From assembly GCA_963971425.1 (NCBI GenBank), contig OZ020516.1, positions 33,468,199 through 33,532,198 of the forward strand: a stretch of 64,000 nt of DNA. Direction: 5' to 3'. Under the pieces are notes generated by a model. It ran no database searches and was not told the origin of the DNA. It was given only the letters and a program-made list of their open reading frames with translations. The DNA comes from Bryoerythrophyllum caledonicum (taxonomy: Eukaryota > Streptophyta > Bryopsida > Pottiales > Pottiaceae). Below, piece after piece: positions 11,925 through 22,237 of this stretch. The position numbers were made by a program, and so were the translations under genes. Each line of letters opens with the position of its first letter. Position 1 is the first letter of the stretch.

Positions 11925-11985
11925 ATCATGGATTTTAGAGGTGCATGGGAACGAGTTCTTGGTCTGTAGTGTAAACGACCTCTAA
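11925..11985 (-). mobile_element. Single end of a PIF/Harbinger-type MITE
   Basis: Reverse-complemented, this reads CTTAGAGGTCGTTTACACTA, then CAGACCAAGAACTCGT and GCACCTCTAAAAT, matching the left 65 bp of the element at 12945. Only this end is present. Confidence 0.55.
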
Positions 11986-12176
11986 GTATGCTGACTTAAG
12001 TGTGCAGTTCGATTACCTAGGTAGAACTCTGCAACCTATGGAGAGGCTCTAATTGTTGTGACAAAGATCCAACACTATGATCTACACAAGTTCCTGCACT
12101 CCCTGGCTCTGACGCAACATAGGGCGATCCCGCCCATTCTCACAATTGCCAAATGGTGTGAGATGGATTTGCCTAT

Positions 12177-12437
12177 TGACCCCGGTCGAGCGTTGAGCTG
12201 AGTCAGTGGCTCGGTAGGGCTTGGAAGGGGTGGGACAAAACCTGCCTCTATTTTTGTAATGGAGTGGGGCCCAATTTGATCCGCCAGAGGGCTCCAACCA
12301 GAAATTTGGGGTTGCAAGCCCCAATTTTGGCCAAAAAAATTCCAAAAAAAACCTTTAGGATCCTAAACAGGCAGGGCCGAAAAAATGGGCCCACCCGAGG
12401 CTGAGGTTTGGTGCAACGCTCGAGCAGGGTCAATAAG
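12177..12437. mobile_element. MITE family C copy 1
   Basis: The ends are inverted repeats: TATTGACCCCGGTCGAGCG on the left and CGCTCGAGCAGGGTCAATA on the right. The interior (TGGGGCCCAATTTGATCC, runs of CCAAAAAAA) matches 32,881-33,561 and 54,690-54,840. No target duplication is evident beyond the palindromic TATT/AATA. Superfamily unassigned. Confidence 0.6.
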
Positions 12438-12944
12438 GAGATCCGTGTGAGATCATCAAAGGCCTTCAAGTAAATATGATGGAAACCAAACCTTGATTAC
12501 AGTTTTTGCATGACTAAGGTGGGATGACCTATAACCACCAACTTAAGCTTGCTGACCTATTTATAGCATTTGTATATGTGGTAAGAATTTTTTTGGGAAT
12601 TCTAAATAGGATTTCATGAATATTGCAATTGTTGTGACCATTTATTTCTTCATATTGAAATTGCTACAAATTTTTTAAGTGGATAGTAACGTGACCCAAT
12701 CTCGACATACAAAACTCTCTACTTCCACAATAAGTTGTGCTAATGACCACTTGTGCATGAGACTAAAAACCGAGAGCTTTGAACCAATTATAAACTGACA
12801 CCCAATCATAACTGACTTTCCTAAAATTTCGGAAATGGGGTAGGCAGGTGGTGGTTTTGGCCCACATAAGATTGTTGATTCTTGGGCTAGTGGTGGTGAT
12901 AGGTTATCTAACCTTAATGTGTACCGGTATGTGTATGTATCTAA
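12438..12944. other. Gene-free stretch
   Basis: AT-rich sequence with no feature I can support. A minus-strand open frame of 112 codons (12675-13013) enters the following MITE and is not recognisable. Confidence 0.4.
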
Positions 12945-13541
12945 GGGGCGGTTTACACTACGGACCAAGAACTCGTCCCATGCACCTCTAAAATCTGTTA
13001 TTGGCTCCATCAACTCGTCTCGGGATGACTTGGGTTTACACTACGAGGAAAAAAGAAAAGTGACCAAAGGAGTTGAGGTCCTCCAAAGGCCTAGAAATAG
13101 GCCTAGTGGATAATGTTGAAGGGTCCCCTGGATTTTGTGGTGAGAGAGGCTAAATGCGTTCTCTCGTTGCTGAAACGAGGAGACCATGGGTATGAAATGC
13201 CGTTTTATTATCTTTAAATTGGTTTTCTTTTTTGGGTTTCTTGGAGGGGGCCCAACGTTACTGTAGATACAATGGCGGCCACCCTTTTTGTCATTTTGGC
13301 TTGTTTTATTTTCTTTGTTACTTTAGGAAATACTGCCCTTTTTAGGCAATCATTAAAAAAATCAGCACGCCCACTTTTTAGTACATGGTCATTCCTCCCG
13401 GTCCAAGTTCGGTTTATACTTAGTGAGAGGCCCAAGGGCTTTAAAAATTAAATTTTTTTGAAGTGTGACCATGGAAGTGTGACCATGGAATTAATCCATT
13501 TTCCTTGGTCACGGCTCTTGGTCTATAGTGTAAACCGCCCC
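12945..13541. mobile_element. PIF/Harbinger-type MITE (597 bp), TSD TAA
   Basis: Terminal inverted repeats GGGGCGGTTTACACTA and TAGTGTAAACCGCCCC, extended by ACCAAGA(A/G)C-type similarity, are flanked on both sides by TAA (12942-12944 and 13542-13544). A 3-bp TWA duplication with G-rich ends is the signature of the PIF/Harbinger superfamily. There is no transposase inside. Confidence 0.75.
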
Positions 13542-13927
13542 TAAGTAAGTGTGTGTGTGTGTGGGTCTGTGTAAAATTTAACAGTAAATTTCAACATGTA
13601 AAATTTAATAACAAACAAGAAATACCATTATTGACAACTGCTCTTCAAGTTGACCATTGATGTTTGTTACATAAGTAAGGTTAGTACAATTTAAATTTGG
13701 AGTTCATAATTAACCCTTAAACGACAAATCTTTCTATAGAAATTTTATAGAATCTTTGAATTTTAACACCCATATTTAGCTACCATTTACATTCTAATTG
13801 TATCACATGATTTTTATCATACATTCAAAGAATTTTGAAAAAGAAAAATCATTAAAATGAATATTCATCATTAGAAAATCATGGTCAAAGTGAGTTGAAA
13901 AATGAAAAAACCAAGCCCCTCGGGCTG

Positions 13928-14231
13928 GCCCAGGGCGAACTGACCCCCTCGTTCCCCCTCGCGGGATGAAGGGGCCAGTTCCCCTCATCCCCGTTCATGA
14001 CAGCAGCAACAGTGGGGAACAGATCCCCACCCGAACCCCCACCGGTCTGACCCCAGCCCGACCCGCAGGAACAGTACCCGGTAGGTACAGTATCCCCGCG
14101 CGGGTCTTCGTTCCTCCGCCCACCTCCGCTCCCCCGCGCTTATGCTCGTCGCCCCCCATCACCGCGCGTCGCCCCCCATCACCGCGCGCCGCCCCCCATC
14201 ACCGCGCGTCTGTCTACGCACCTGCGCCTGT
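13928..14231 (+). repeat. MULE left terminal inverted repeat
   Basis: GC-rich repeat of about 300 bp, matched in inverse at the other end. Near its inner edge a 20-bp unit TCGCCCCCCATCACCGCGCG occurs about three times; the right TIR has about four, so the array differs in copy number between ends. The open frame spanning it (13966-14313) is an artefact of GC richness. Confidence 0.85.
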
Positions 14232-14683
14232 CAACGTTCTGTGCTGCGCCTGTCTGCGCCTCCTGTTCCCACATTTCATGTCAGGCTTGCTGCTGCATTT
14301 CAACACCATCTAAGAGGTGAGTTCTAAGTTTACACCATATTCAAGTTTTTGTAAGTACTTTGCTATTACAACATTGACTTATTAGGGTTTAGAGATTGTG
14401 ACATATTTGCATTTGTTTTTCTTTGTGACGGTGTTGCAATGGGAGATAATATGTGTTTTAGGTATGCTTGATAGAGGCATGCAATGCAAGTGACTTGACT
14501 TTGTAATATAATATGGTTTTTGGATATTGGAATTTTACAAGAGTGGTGATTTTTGTTTTTTGACTACCAATTTAGGTAGTCATAAGTGCTTTGAAATTGT
14601 TGACAATGCATGATGTGACATGTTGTGCATATATTATTTTGTAAGAAGTGATGGATTCCACGTTAAGGACATTTTTTTTGAGT

Positions 14684-14895
14684 CGTGTCGGGTATTGCGA
14701 GTTTGTCACAGCCATTAGCAGTGACATATTTAGTGTCCTTTTCTACGTCGTGACGGGTATTGCAAGTTTGTCACAGCCATTAGCAGTGACATATTTAGTG
14801 TCCTTTTCTACGTCGTAACGGGTATTGCAATGTTGCCACAGAGTTTACTTGTGACGTTTTATGTGCTCTTTTTCTCACGTGAGGGATATTGCATA
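14684..14895 (+). repeat. MULE left subterminal repeats
   Basis: About 2.5 copies of a ~75-bp unit, each including a version of CGTGACGGGTATTGC (near 14,684, 14,750, 14,814 and, diverged, 14,877). The same 15-mer appears inverted near the right end, so the sites face each other. This arrangement is what subterminal transposase-binding sites look like; that role is inference. Confidence 0.7.
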
Positions 14896-15148
14896 TTTTT
14901 TTCCCCTTGTTTAGTAATGTTAGGTGTTCATTAACTTATGATATTGTTGCAACATATTAGGTGCTTTCTTTTTGGGGTCCTAACAAAAATTGTTTCATTT
15001 TTTCCATGACATCGTGTTGTACTTGATGTGTTTCAAATTCATGGCCGGTATTGGTATGTTAGGACTATCTCTTTCATTTTTCTTGATTTTGTGATTAGGT
15101 CTTGTACGGCTTAAAGAGGTTTGAAGGTGTAAGATTCTTATATCATTC

Positions 15149-16194
15149 TTGCTTGTGTGTAGTTTTTCATTCCGCGGGATGGAGTTATCCGCCTTACCAC
15201 TTGCCGTTCTCGATCGGGACTACAAAGAAGTCCCGCATGCGATGAAGCCATGGCATTGCGAGGTTGAGAATTGTTTCCTCGGTCCATGGAAGAATCGGCG
15301 ACACTTGAATATCCATCTTCGTCATCACCATCACATGGAGCTTACGACCCAAACACTTGGTCGTCCACGGAAGGTAGAACGACTTCGCAACATCAACTCT
15401 CGCCGTATGAATGCAAGAATTTTAACGAAGCCGTTCAAGAGACAACGGAAGGAGTTTTGGAAAAAACTCCTAGCATGGACGAAGGCGGCGGAGGCGTTGT
15501 GGGCACAAGTGGAGTTGGCAGCCACCGTTAATCGTACTACGTCGGAGAAACCTTTTATTGTTATAGCAATGGGGAAGAAGTATGCCACTCACCTTGGGGC
15601 AAAGAAGGAAGGAGTTGGAGAATTGGATGCGGCATGCCTTGACGCACTACCACGCCATCCCGATTTTGCCAACGCCGTTATGGAGTTGAAGTTAGGCCGT
15701 GACGCAGACGACTTGGACATTGCGCAATTGGAGGATCTTCACCGCATTTTCAATCAAAAGAAGGATTGGAAGAAAAATTTGAAGCTTCGAGCTAAGTGAG
15801 TGGAAGATTTGGTATGTTGGCACCGTCAACAATCTATTCAAGCCATGTAAGTTCATTTACTTTCATTTCTTATGAAGTTTGTAAACTAGTAATGTTAGTG
15901 AATCGTTTTGTTTATTCTATTTTTTAAGTATAAATATGTTATTGACATAATTTATTATTGCAATGTAGACACAAAGAAGGGAAGACCAAATTCATTGAAC
16001 GCTACTTGGAGGCCGAGAAGAATGTCTTCCACGTGAAGAACATTCTTTCTATGGACCGCATTGAAACAGCATGCTCCGTCTATGCGGATAAGCGCGGCTT
16101 GGATGTCGAGGAGGAATGTAATGAAGAAGATGAAGAAGAAGAAGAACAAGGTGAAGAAGAAGAAGAAGGAGGAGAAGATCAAGAAGAAGAGTAG
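15149..16194 (+). CDS. C2H2-finger protein with acidic tail, MULE-borne second gene
   Basis: Exon 1 is open from 15149 (an inner Met at 15179 is as likely a start). It encodes one zinc-finger-like motif, C37-x4-C42-x13-H56-x3-H60, followed by a strongly basic stretch (residues ~70-110) and an alpha-helical region. The frame meets TGA at 15797-15799. Two readings are possible: an intron from GTGAGT right there, or (if TGA replaced TGG) continuation to the strong donor GTAAGT at 15847. Either joins in phase to the acceptor ending at 15968. Exon 2 runs from 15969 to TAG at 16192-16194 and ends in a run of about 30 mostly Glu/Asp residues. It converges on the transposase gene. Function unknown; a DNA-binding helper for transposition is a guess from position and fold. 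I do not recognise a named family. Confidence 0.6.
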
Positions 16195-16574
16195 ACCAAT
16201 AAGAGTTTATGCTTTGTATTGTTTGGTTTTTTTTTGTTATGAGTGTCTTCTTCTTTGTGTGTTGAATACGGTTTTGGATAGTATTTCCATTTTGGTGAAG
16301 GATTTGATGTGAACCATGATGTGATATAAATGGATGTGAGATTTATACTCATTGTTCATGTTCAATATTATTGAGTATAATGTGAATACCATTTGTGAAA
16401 TTTTGTATGTTTCATTATCGATGTGTAAATGGTATACATAATATCAATGTTAACGACTCTATAATAATATGAAAAGTACCAAGACATACATCCTTATTAA
16501 CCTTGTAAAAAAACCTCAAATTATGGAAAAACCATTGAGATAAACAAATAAATAATGTACTAACTATACAATAT
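16195..16574. other. Intergenic region between the convergent MULE genes
   Basis: AT-rich 380 bp separating the 3' ends of the two genes; it must hold both polyadenylation regions. AATAAT and TTTGTATTGT-type sequences are present but I cannot assign a specific poly(A) signal. Confidence 0.5.
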
Positions 16575-19101
16575 CTACTCTATTGGAGTATTGGTCTTTC
16601 TCCTCTTCCGAGTGCCCGCTATTCGTTCCCTCCAATCTTTCTTCCTAGCCACCGAATTACCATCTTTTGTATATAAAATTTCAAAAGTTGCTTGAGGATG
16701 CGAAATATCGTTCTCTTGTAACGTACGGATTCGGCGGATGTCACTTACAACGGTAGACATCATGGACTGCAAGTGCTTCATAAGGAGTTCACCTCCAGAA
16801 GTGGCTTCAGAAATTGACTTCTCCATCAAATCTCTAACCATACGTAGAGTACATTCGTTGGATGATTCCATATTCTGGACTTCGCAAGACCCGATGATCT
16901 CATTCGGTATAGTGTCATTGAAATCCAAAACATCAGAATCATCCTCTTCCGGTACAAGGCTATTCCCCTCCACGTCATTCGTTCCCGGTACGACATTCTC
17001 TTCCACCACGTCTTTGTCATCACCGTCTTCACTTTCAACATCTTCAAAAGGATGACTTGGGACATTGTGAGTGAACATAGCTTCAAGCCCACCTCGAACC
17101 GAACCATAAAAAGTTCCTAAATATTCTAACAAAGTTTTCCACGATAAATCAGTAGACACTTTGAGAACAACAAGTTGATGCTTACAAAAGTTACCCCGTA
17201 TGCTCCATTCACATGAACAACACGCATACGAAGTAAATGGGTCATGAATTTCATACCAACGGTCGTGAAAAGATTGTGATTTCACTTTCCATATTATATC
17301 ACCTTCTTTCGGGGGTAGAATGTCGTGGAGGGGAATTGTCTTGCCTCGTGCAATTCCTCTCTCTACAATCCCTTCCACGGATTTGTTGGGAATGTAACCG
17401 TTCACCTTTTGCCCTTGCATATACATGTAGTGATTGACAACCGGGTTTGTCAACCGCCATACAAGAAAATCAATTCTTCTCCCCCGTCTATCTCGATTAT
17501 CAATCAACATCCACCGTTAAAGAGCTCCATGATAGCCTTCAATACTTGATTGAGTATCTTGGTTTGAATGATGATGCCGGCGGTGACCAATGAGGTATAA
17601 GTCTGTAACAATATAAAAGAAACACATGTTATCTATAAATTGTTATTGTAGTACATTATTAAAAAAAATATAGTGTTTATAATTTAAAAATATAGTACAT
17701 GCGGAAATATCAAGATCCAATAAGAAGTCAAGTACCTTGATGTTTGTAGTGAGTTTCGAAGTACTTTTGGAATTTATCAACATATAAATTTTGGAAGAGA
17801 GTTTCACCAATCTTCTTTGCACGTTCCAAAAAATCTGATTCTTCTTCTTTGTACTCGATCTTTAAGTACAAAAAATAATGAAGAGCCTTGTATACAAGAT
17901 CACGTAAGTTTCCCACGTTTGGAACCTTAAGGAGGATATGATTCTTCCAATTTTTGATAATATGGAATGCACATAAGTAAATGGGGACATCATCTTCCGG
18001 CCAAGCACGCTTAATCGCGTTTCGAATTTCCACAGCATCGTCAGTCATGAAGCATGAAGGTAAGAAGTGGGGCATATCTCTCTCGATATGCCGTCGCAAA
18101 GGTTCTAACCACATGGTTAAATCCTCTTCTGTAGATCGACTTGAAAGCACCCAAACAACAGGAATTCCGTTATTCCAATCATCAAACACAAGTAGAGACC
18201 ATAGGAGATAGTTAGGGATATTTGTACCATGTGTTGCATCCATAGAGATTGCTCTCCTATGCCCAAATTTCATCATCATCTTCTTTTGCCAATCGGTTTG
18301 GATACCCAAGATGAAAGGTAAATCCGTCACATCATCTTGTTCATGCCACATGAAAACGTTTTCGGAACATGCTTCAGTCCACATCTTCACGCTAGAGAAA
18401 TCCGAAGGATCTCTACGCCAAATCCCCATCTTCTGACGTCCCTCCAAGTATGCTATATCTTTGAGTTTGATGAAGTCATCTCGATTGTAAGGCACACATA
18501 ATTTCCTTCGGTCATTCTAATTCCGCCGATGCTCTTCAAATATTTGAAGAGATGTGAATCCTGCACTCAATTTCCTTTGAATCCAAGCCTTCATTTCGCC
18601 ACTCATTCGCGGTTGATATGCGGTTTTTCTTCCAATCGACTCTGGATCACAAGGACCATGAGCTGGAGCCCCATCTTCTCGTGTGTGATCCACATGATAG
18701 TATGCTACTTCGGCAACATCTGCATACAATTGTAAGTGCTTGATTGAAAACTCAGCAATACATCCACGTTTGTGAGACTTACAAATTCGTGGATCGTTCC
18801 TATGATCCTCCGGGCCATACGCACATTCGTACCACACATGCTCAATAAATGAAGTAGTGTACGGCTTCTTCTTCGCTTCTCCTTTCTTTCGCTCTTTCAC
18901 ATTCCAACCAACCGATGAACCGTCGTCACAAGTTTGACCTCTTATGAAATCTTGAATCCTCTCATAAGGGATGTATGAATGCACGATTGCACTTGCATTG
19001 CCCCATCCTTGTCTGCTCGCATGCTCCCATGTAATATCATGGAATGAAATTGGTCCAGGCGGAGGATTCTGGACGTTGATAGTCTTCCTTGATTTTGGCA
19101 T
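16575..19101 (-). pseudogene. MULE transposase (mudrA-like) with two in-frame stops
   Basis: The reading frame runs from Met at 19101. The N-terminal part (194 codons) has a WRKY-GCM1-like zinc pattern: C93, C107/C114, H136-x2-H139. It then meets TAG at 18517-18519 and continues in the same frame into the catalytic core: SMDATHG (first Asp), 65 residues later TDDA (second Asp), then C-x2-H in LCAFH. An intron of 133 bp (GT at 17734-17735, AG at 17603-17604) joins in phase. Exon 2 carries SSIEGYH, the expected place of the catalytic Glu, then TAA at 17517-17519 where MULEs normally have Lys in H..LK, then a SWIM finger (C-x-C...C-x-H in CSCEW...FCKH) and a basic C-terminus. No frameshift is seen. 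Two nonsense changes should inactivate it unless stops are read through. Confidence 0.85.
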
Positions 19102-19361
19102 GTTGACTCTATAAGAAAAAATTAGAACATAAGAAAGACAAATTCAGCAATGAAAAAGAAAGTGGCGGATAGGTCAATTTACGTACATAAATAGTCATTA
19201 ATTTTTAATGCGGTAGAAATGAAAAGAATTTTATTTGAATTATGAGAAATTTGTGTAATTAGAAGGTTAGGGAAGACCAAATATACATAGCAATACACTT
19301 CACAGACATGAGAACTAAAAAAAAATTCCTTAGTTACTATGTTTTTCAAGAGTAATACCCG

Positions 19362-19606
19362 TCACGCTACAAGAATATGAAACAAATCGTCCCTGGTTTC
19401 TTATGACAATATCCGTCACAAAGGAAAAACGTCTCAATAAATGTACTTGAGTGAGCATTTAAATGGCAATACCCGTCACACGCAGTAAAAGTTCCCTAAA
19501 ACGTCCCTGGGAGCCCTTGCATCCAAACGCAATACCCGTCACCGCGTAGTAAAAGTTCCATAAAACGTCCCTGGGAGCCTTTGCATCCTATCGCAATACC
19601 TGTCAC
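19362..19606 (-). repeat. MULE right subterminal repeats
   Basis: Five versions of GCAATACCCGTCACG (near 19,365, 19,408, 19,470, 19,530 and 19,592), which is the inverse of the motif near the left end. Two lie in a ~60-bp direct repeat containing AAAACGTCCCTGGGAGCC. They lie upstream of the transposase start. Confidence 0.7.
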
Positions 19607-19947
19607 GCACAAACCCAAATTTAAGAAATGCGTCACTATCTACTTCTTCTTCTACACCTTCTTCAAAAATTGTGTGTAGCATAAATTTGTGCCATAAAAA
19701 TCCTAAATCACAATCAATGCAATGATTGAAATATGTGTTATATCCTAAACATTAATAACTCACTCATTGCATAAACTAATGTATCATTCAAGAAACTTGA
19801 CAATACAAAACTCAAACCCTAGTTCTCAATGACAACATACCTAAGCACAAAAGATGAGCTCAAAAGATTAATCTCTACGGAATGGAAACCATCAAAGAAA
19901 TAATGTATTCAAAATTAGTGTCAAATGGGCACCCCACAGAACAAGTG

Positions 19948-20265
19948 CGCAGGTGCTAGACAGAGAGGCGGTGATGGGGGGCGGCGAGTGGTGATGGGGG
20001 GCGACGAGCGGTGATGGGGGGCGGCGAGCAGTGATGGGGGGCGACGAGCATAAGCGCGGGGGAGCGGAGCTGGGCGGAGGAACGAAGACCCGCGCGGGGA
20101 TACTGTACCTGCCGGGTACTGTTCCTGCGGGTCGGGCTGGGGTCAGACCGGTGGGGGTTCGGGTGGGGATCTGTTCCCCACTGTTGCTGCTGTCATGAAC
20201 GGGGATGAGGGGAACTGGCCCCTTCATCCCGCGAGGGGGAACGAGGGGGTCAGTTCGCCCTGGGC
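19948..20265 (-). repeat. MULE right terminal inverted repeat
   Basis: Near-identical inverse of the left TIR, ending in CGCCCTGGGC. Contains about four copies of the ~20-bp CCCCCCATCAC unit against three on the left. The 203-codon minus-strand frame that crosses it is not a gene. Confidence 0.85.
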
Positions 20266-20295
20266 CTCGGGCTGGCTCTGACGTTAAAGGGTTAA

Positions 20296-20898
20296 CATGG
20301 CAGACATTAAAAAACACTTTTCGTGTAGTAATATACATGCACATGTGTCCCATCAAACTAGATGTGTCATTGCAGGAGCAAACTCTGAAGTTTTGGCATG
20401 CATAGTCAAACCTATGGGACCCATGTTGAATCAAAGTATTGCTTGCAAATGCAGCTAACCGGAAGTTTGCCTCTCTGTTGAATTGGTCATCTTCCCTATA
20501 CAATGACTTTTTGCCACCCTACTTCATAATGTAGCAGACTAGATTTGAATTGTAATTTGTGTTGTCTGGTGCATTTATAGTGACGGCCATGCAGTTCATT
20601 GCATGAGAATTTTTGAATCTTATTACCAAAAAAACTCACTTCAAACTTTTTTTTACCTGTCAAAATTGTCTTGTGTTGTTGACAATAGAGATATTTGCAA
20701 AGTGGTTGGGATTTCATCAAGCACTTATGGTATTTGTTGATCGGCGATTTGTGAGATTATGCAATATCTATGGCATTGTCAATCACTACAATAATTTTGA
20801 CGGTCTTTGATTAGTAAAAGAAGATGCATATTAACAACTCACATCCAAACTCGTGGTTTTTGCCGCCTAGCTCTAAGGGCCGCTTCACATAGCTCTAA
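20296..20898. other. Gene-free stretch
   Basis: No gene I can support. A minus-strand frame (ending inside the MULE TIR) begins near 20503 and is unrelated to any family I know. Confidence 0.35.
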
Positions 20899-21391
20899 GG
20901 GCCGCTTCACACTTGGTGGCCAAGTCGAGAGACTGTCGATTTCCACCAATGAGATTGCTAGAATGGCCAAAGTCCGGACTTTGGGCCTTCACACTTGTAC
21001 CCAAACTCCAAAGGCCGTCGTCCTACATGGCAACACTTTTGGGTTGTTTTGGCGCCAAAGCGACAGCCTCTCGAGCAAAACTTGGGTCGTCCATTTTAGT
21101 CGACCCAAACTACAATCGAGAGTCCGTCGATTTTTTTTTTTGACATAATCAAAAAGTTAGATGAAAGAGACCGAATTTTTTGGCTGATTTTTTTGGGCTG
21201 ATTTTTTTTGGCGTAATGATATGGGGTTTGGACTTTGGACTTGGCCTTTGGGGCTTCACACCACGACCGGCCAAACCTGCAGTCTTTATTATTTAATGTA
21301 TTTTTTTGGCAAAAAAGTTTGGCCTCTCGCATAGTTTGGCCACTCATTTTGACGGCCGGCCTCTCAACTTGGGCTTAGTGTGAAGCGGCCC
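20899..21391. mobile_element. PIF/Harbinger-type MITE (493 bp), TSD TAA
   Basis: Inverted termini GGGCCGCTTCACAC and GTGTGAAGCGGCCC sit between TAA at 20896-20898 and TAA at 21392-21394. The left end is preceded by a 22-bp tandem duplicate of itself (AGCTCTAAGGGCCGCTTCAC at about 20,870), possibly a failed or repeated insertion. Non-coding; the ends differ from the element at 12,945, so it is a separate family. Confidence 0.75.
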
Positions 21392-21394
21392 TAA

Positions 21395-22237
21395 GCTTGA
21401 AGGATATGTCTAGATTTTGTAGTTGTTATTAAAAAAATCATCAATGTATTTAAGAATAATAATGTATTCAACGAATCAAATAAATCCATGAAATTACTAC
21501 CTTCCACATGTCAATAGTTGTTTAAAAATTTCAAATCAAATCTAACACGCAATTAAGCAATTATGCACTAAGCCAAGTGCACTGCTTGCTGGTAGAAAGT
21601 CGCAAGTTATTTGCTCATAACTTTAAAAAAATTCAAAATTTGGCAAGAGTTTAGTATGTTTTTTGTCACAAAATTTTGGTGTGTGTCGTGTCCAACATTG
21701 GCATCTTCATGTTCACATAAGTGATATATTTTTTCCATTTGCTACATTTTTTTAGAAAATATATGATTTCTAATCTAGTTTGCAAATCCTGCTATATAAT
21801 TATAATCATGTGTCTAAAGAGATTATAAATGTGTTTTGAGTTATTATAGGATTTTAGAGTACTGCACTACAAATACAATGTGTAAGAGATACAAAAATAT
21901 GTACGCAATTTCCTAAGACAGTGTAAAGTACCTCACTGTATTTTATATGCAAAAACTTACATTATCAAGCAATTCCACACTATTGCTGAGAGATTCTATA
22001 ATCAAACATATCATACGGACCACCCAATATATAAATGTATACCACCCACCGAACGATAAACACATCTTAAACTGCATTATACTAACGTATTTGCCACCTA
22101 AACTGCGTGCAATACTCTACCTGTAAGGGGCCCGATTAGTTCGAGCAGCACGTGCAAGGCAAATTCAACAGAGATCTCTTGGGATCATGACATCAGAATT
22201 GGGAAGGGCAGTATAATTTCTTTCTGAAAGAGGAGAT
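21395..22237. other. AT-rich gene-free stretch
   Basis: Nothing recognisable. It lies upstream of the transposase-like pseudogene and could include its promoter or terminus, but I could not find an inverted repeat that would bound that element. Confidence 0.4.

Larger units (their letters stand above)
13928..20265. mobile_element. Two-gene Mutator-like element (6.3 kb)
   Basis: The element begins GCCCAGGGCGAACTGACCCC and ends with its inverse. It is flanked by the perfect 9-bp direct repeat CTCGGGCTG (13919-13927 and 20266-20274), the target-duplication size of Mutator-like elements. Terminal inverted repeats of about 300 bp are near-identical, suggesting recent insertion. Inside are two converging genes, each reading inward from a TIR: a C2H2 protein on the plus strand and a MULE transposase on the minus strand. 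This is the layout of maize MuDR (mudrA/mudrB), although the plus-strand protein is not recognisably mudrB. The transposase has two in-frame stops, so this copy is probably not autonomous. Confidence 0.9.
13710..20295 (+). mobile_element. TTAA element (family N) split by the MULE
   Basis: Outer boundaries are TTAACCCTTAAACGACA (13710) and, reversed from the right, TTAACCCTTTAACGTCA (TTAA 20292-20295). Removing 13928-20265 and one copy of the 9-bp duplication leaves an element of about 240 bp. A relic of the same family lies near 3,150-3,310. Ends are piggyBac-type; no coding capacity. Confidence 0.7.

Noticed and set aside
13966-14313. 115-codon Pro/Arg-rich open frame
   Set aside because: It lies within the MULE terminal repeat and owes its openness to GC richness; the other TIR gives a similar frame in inverse.
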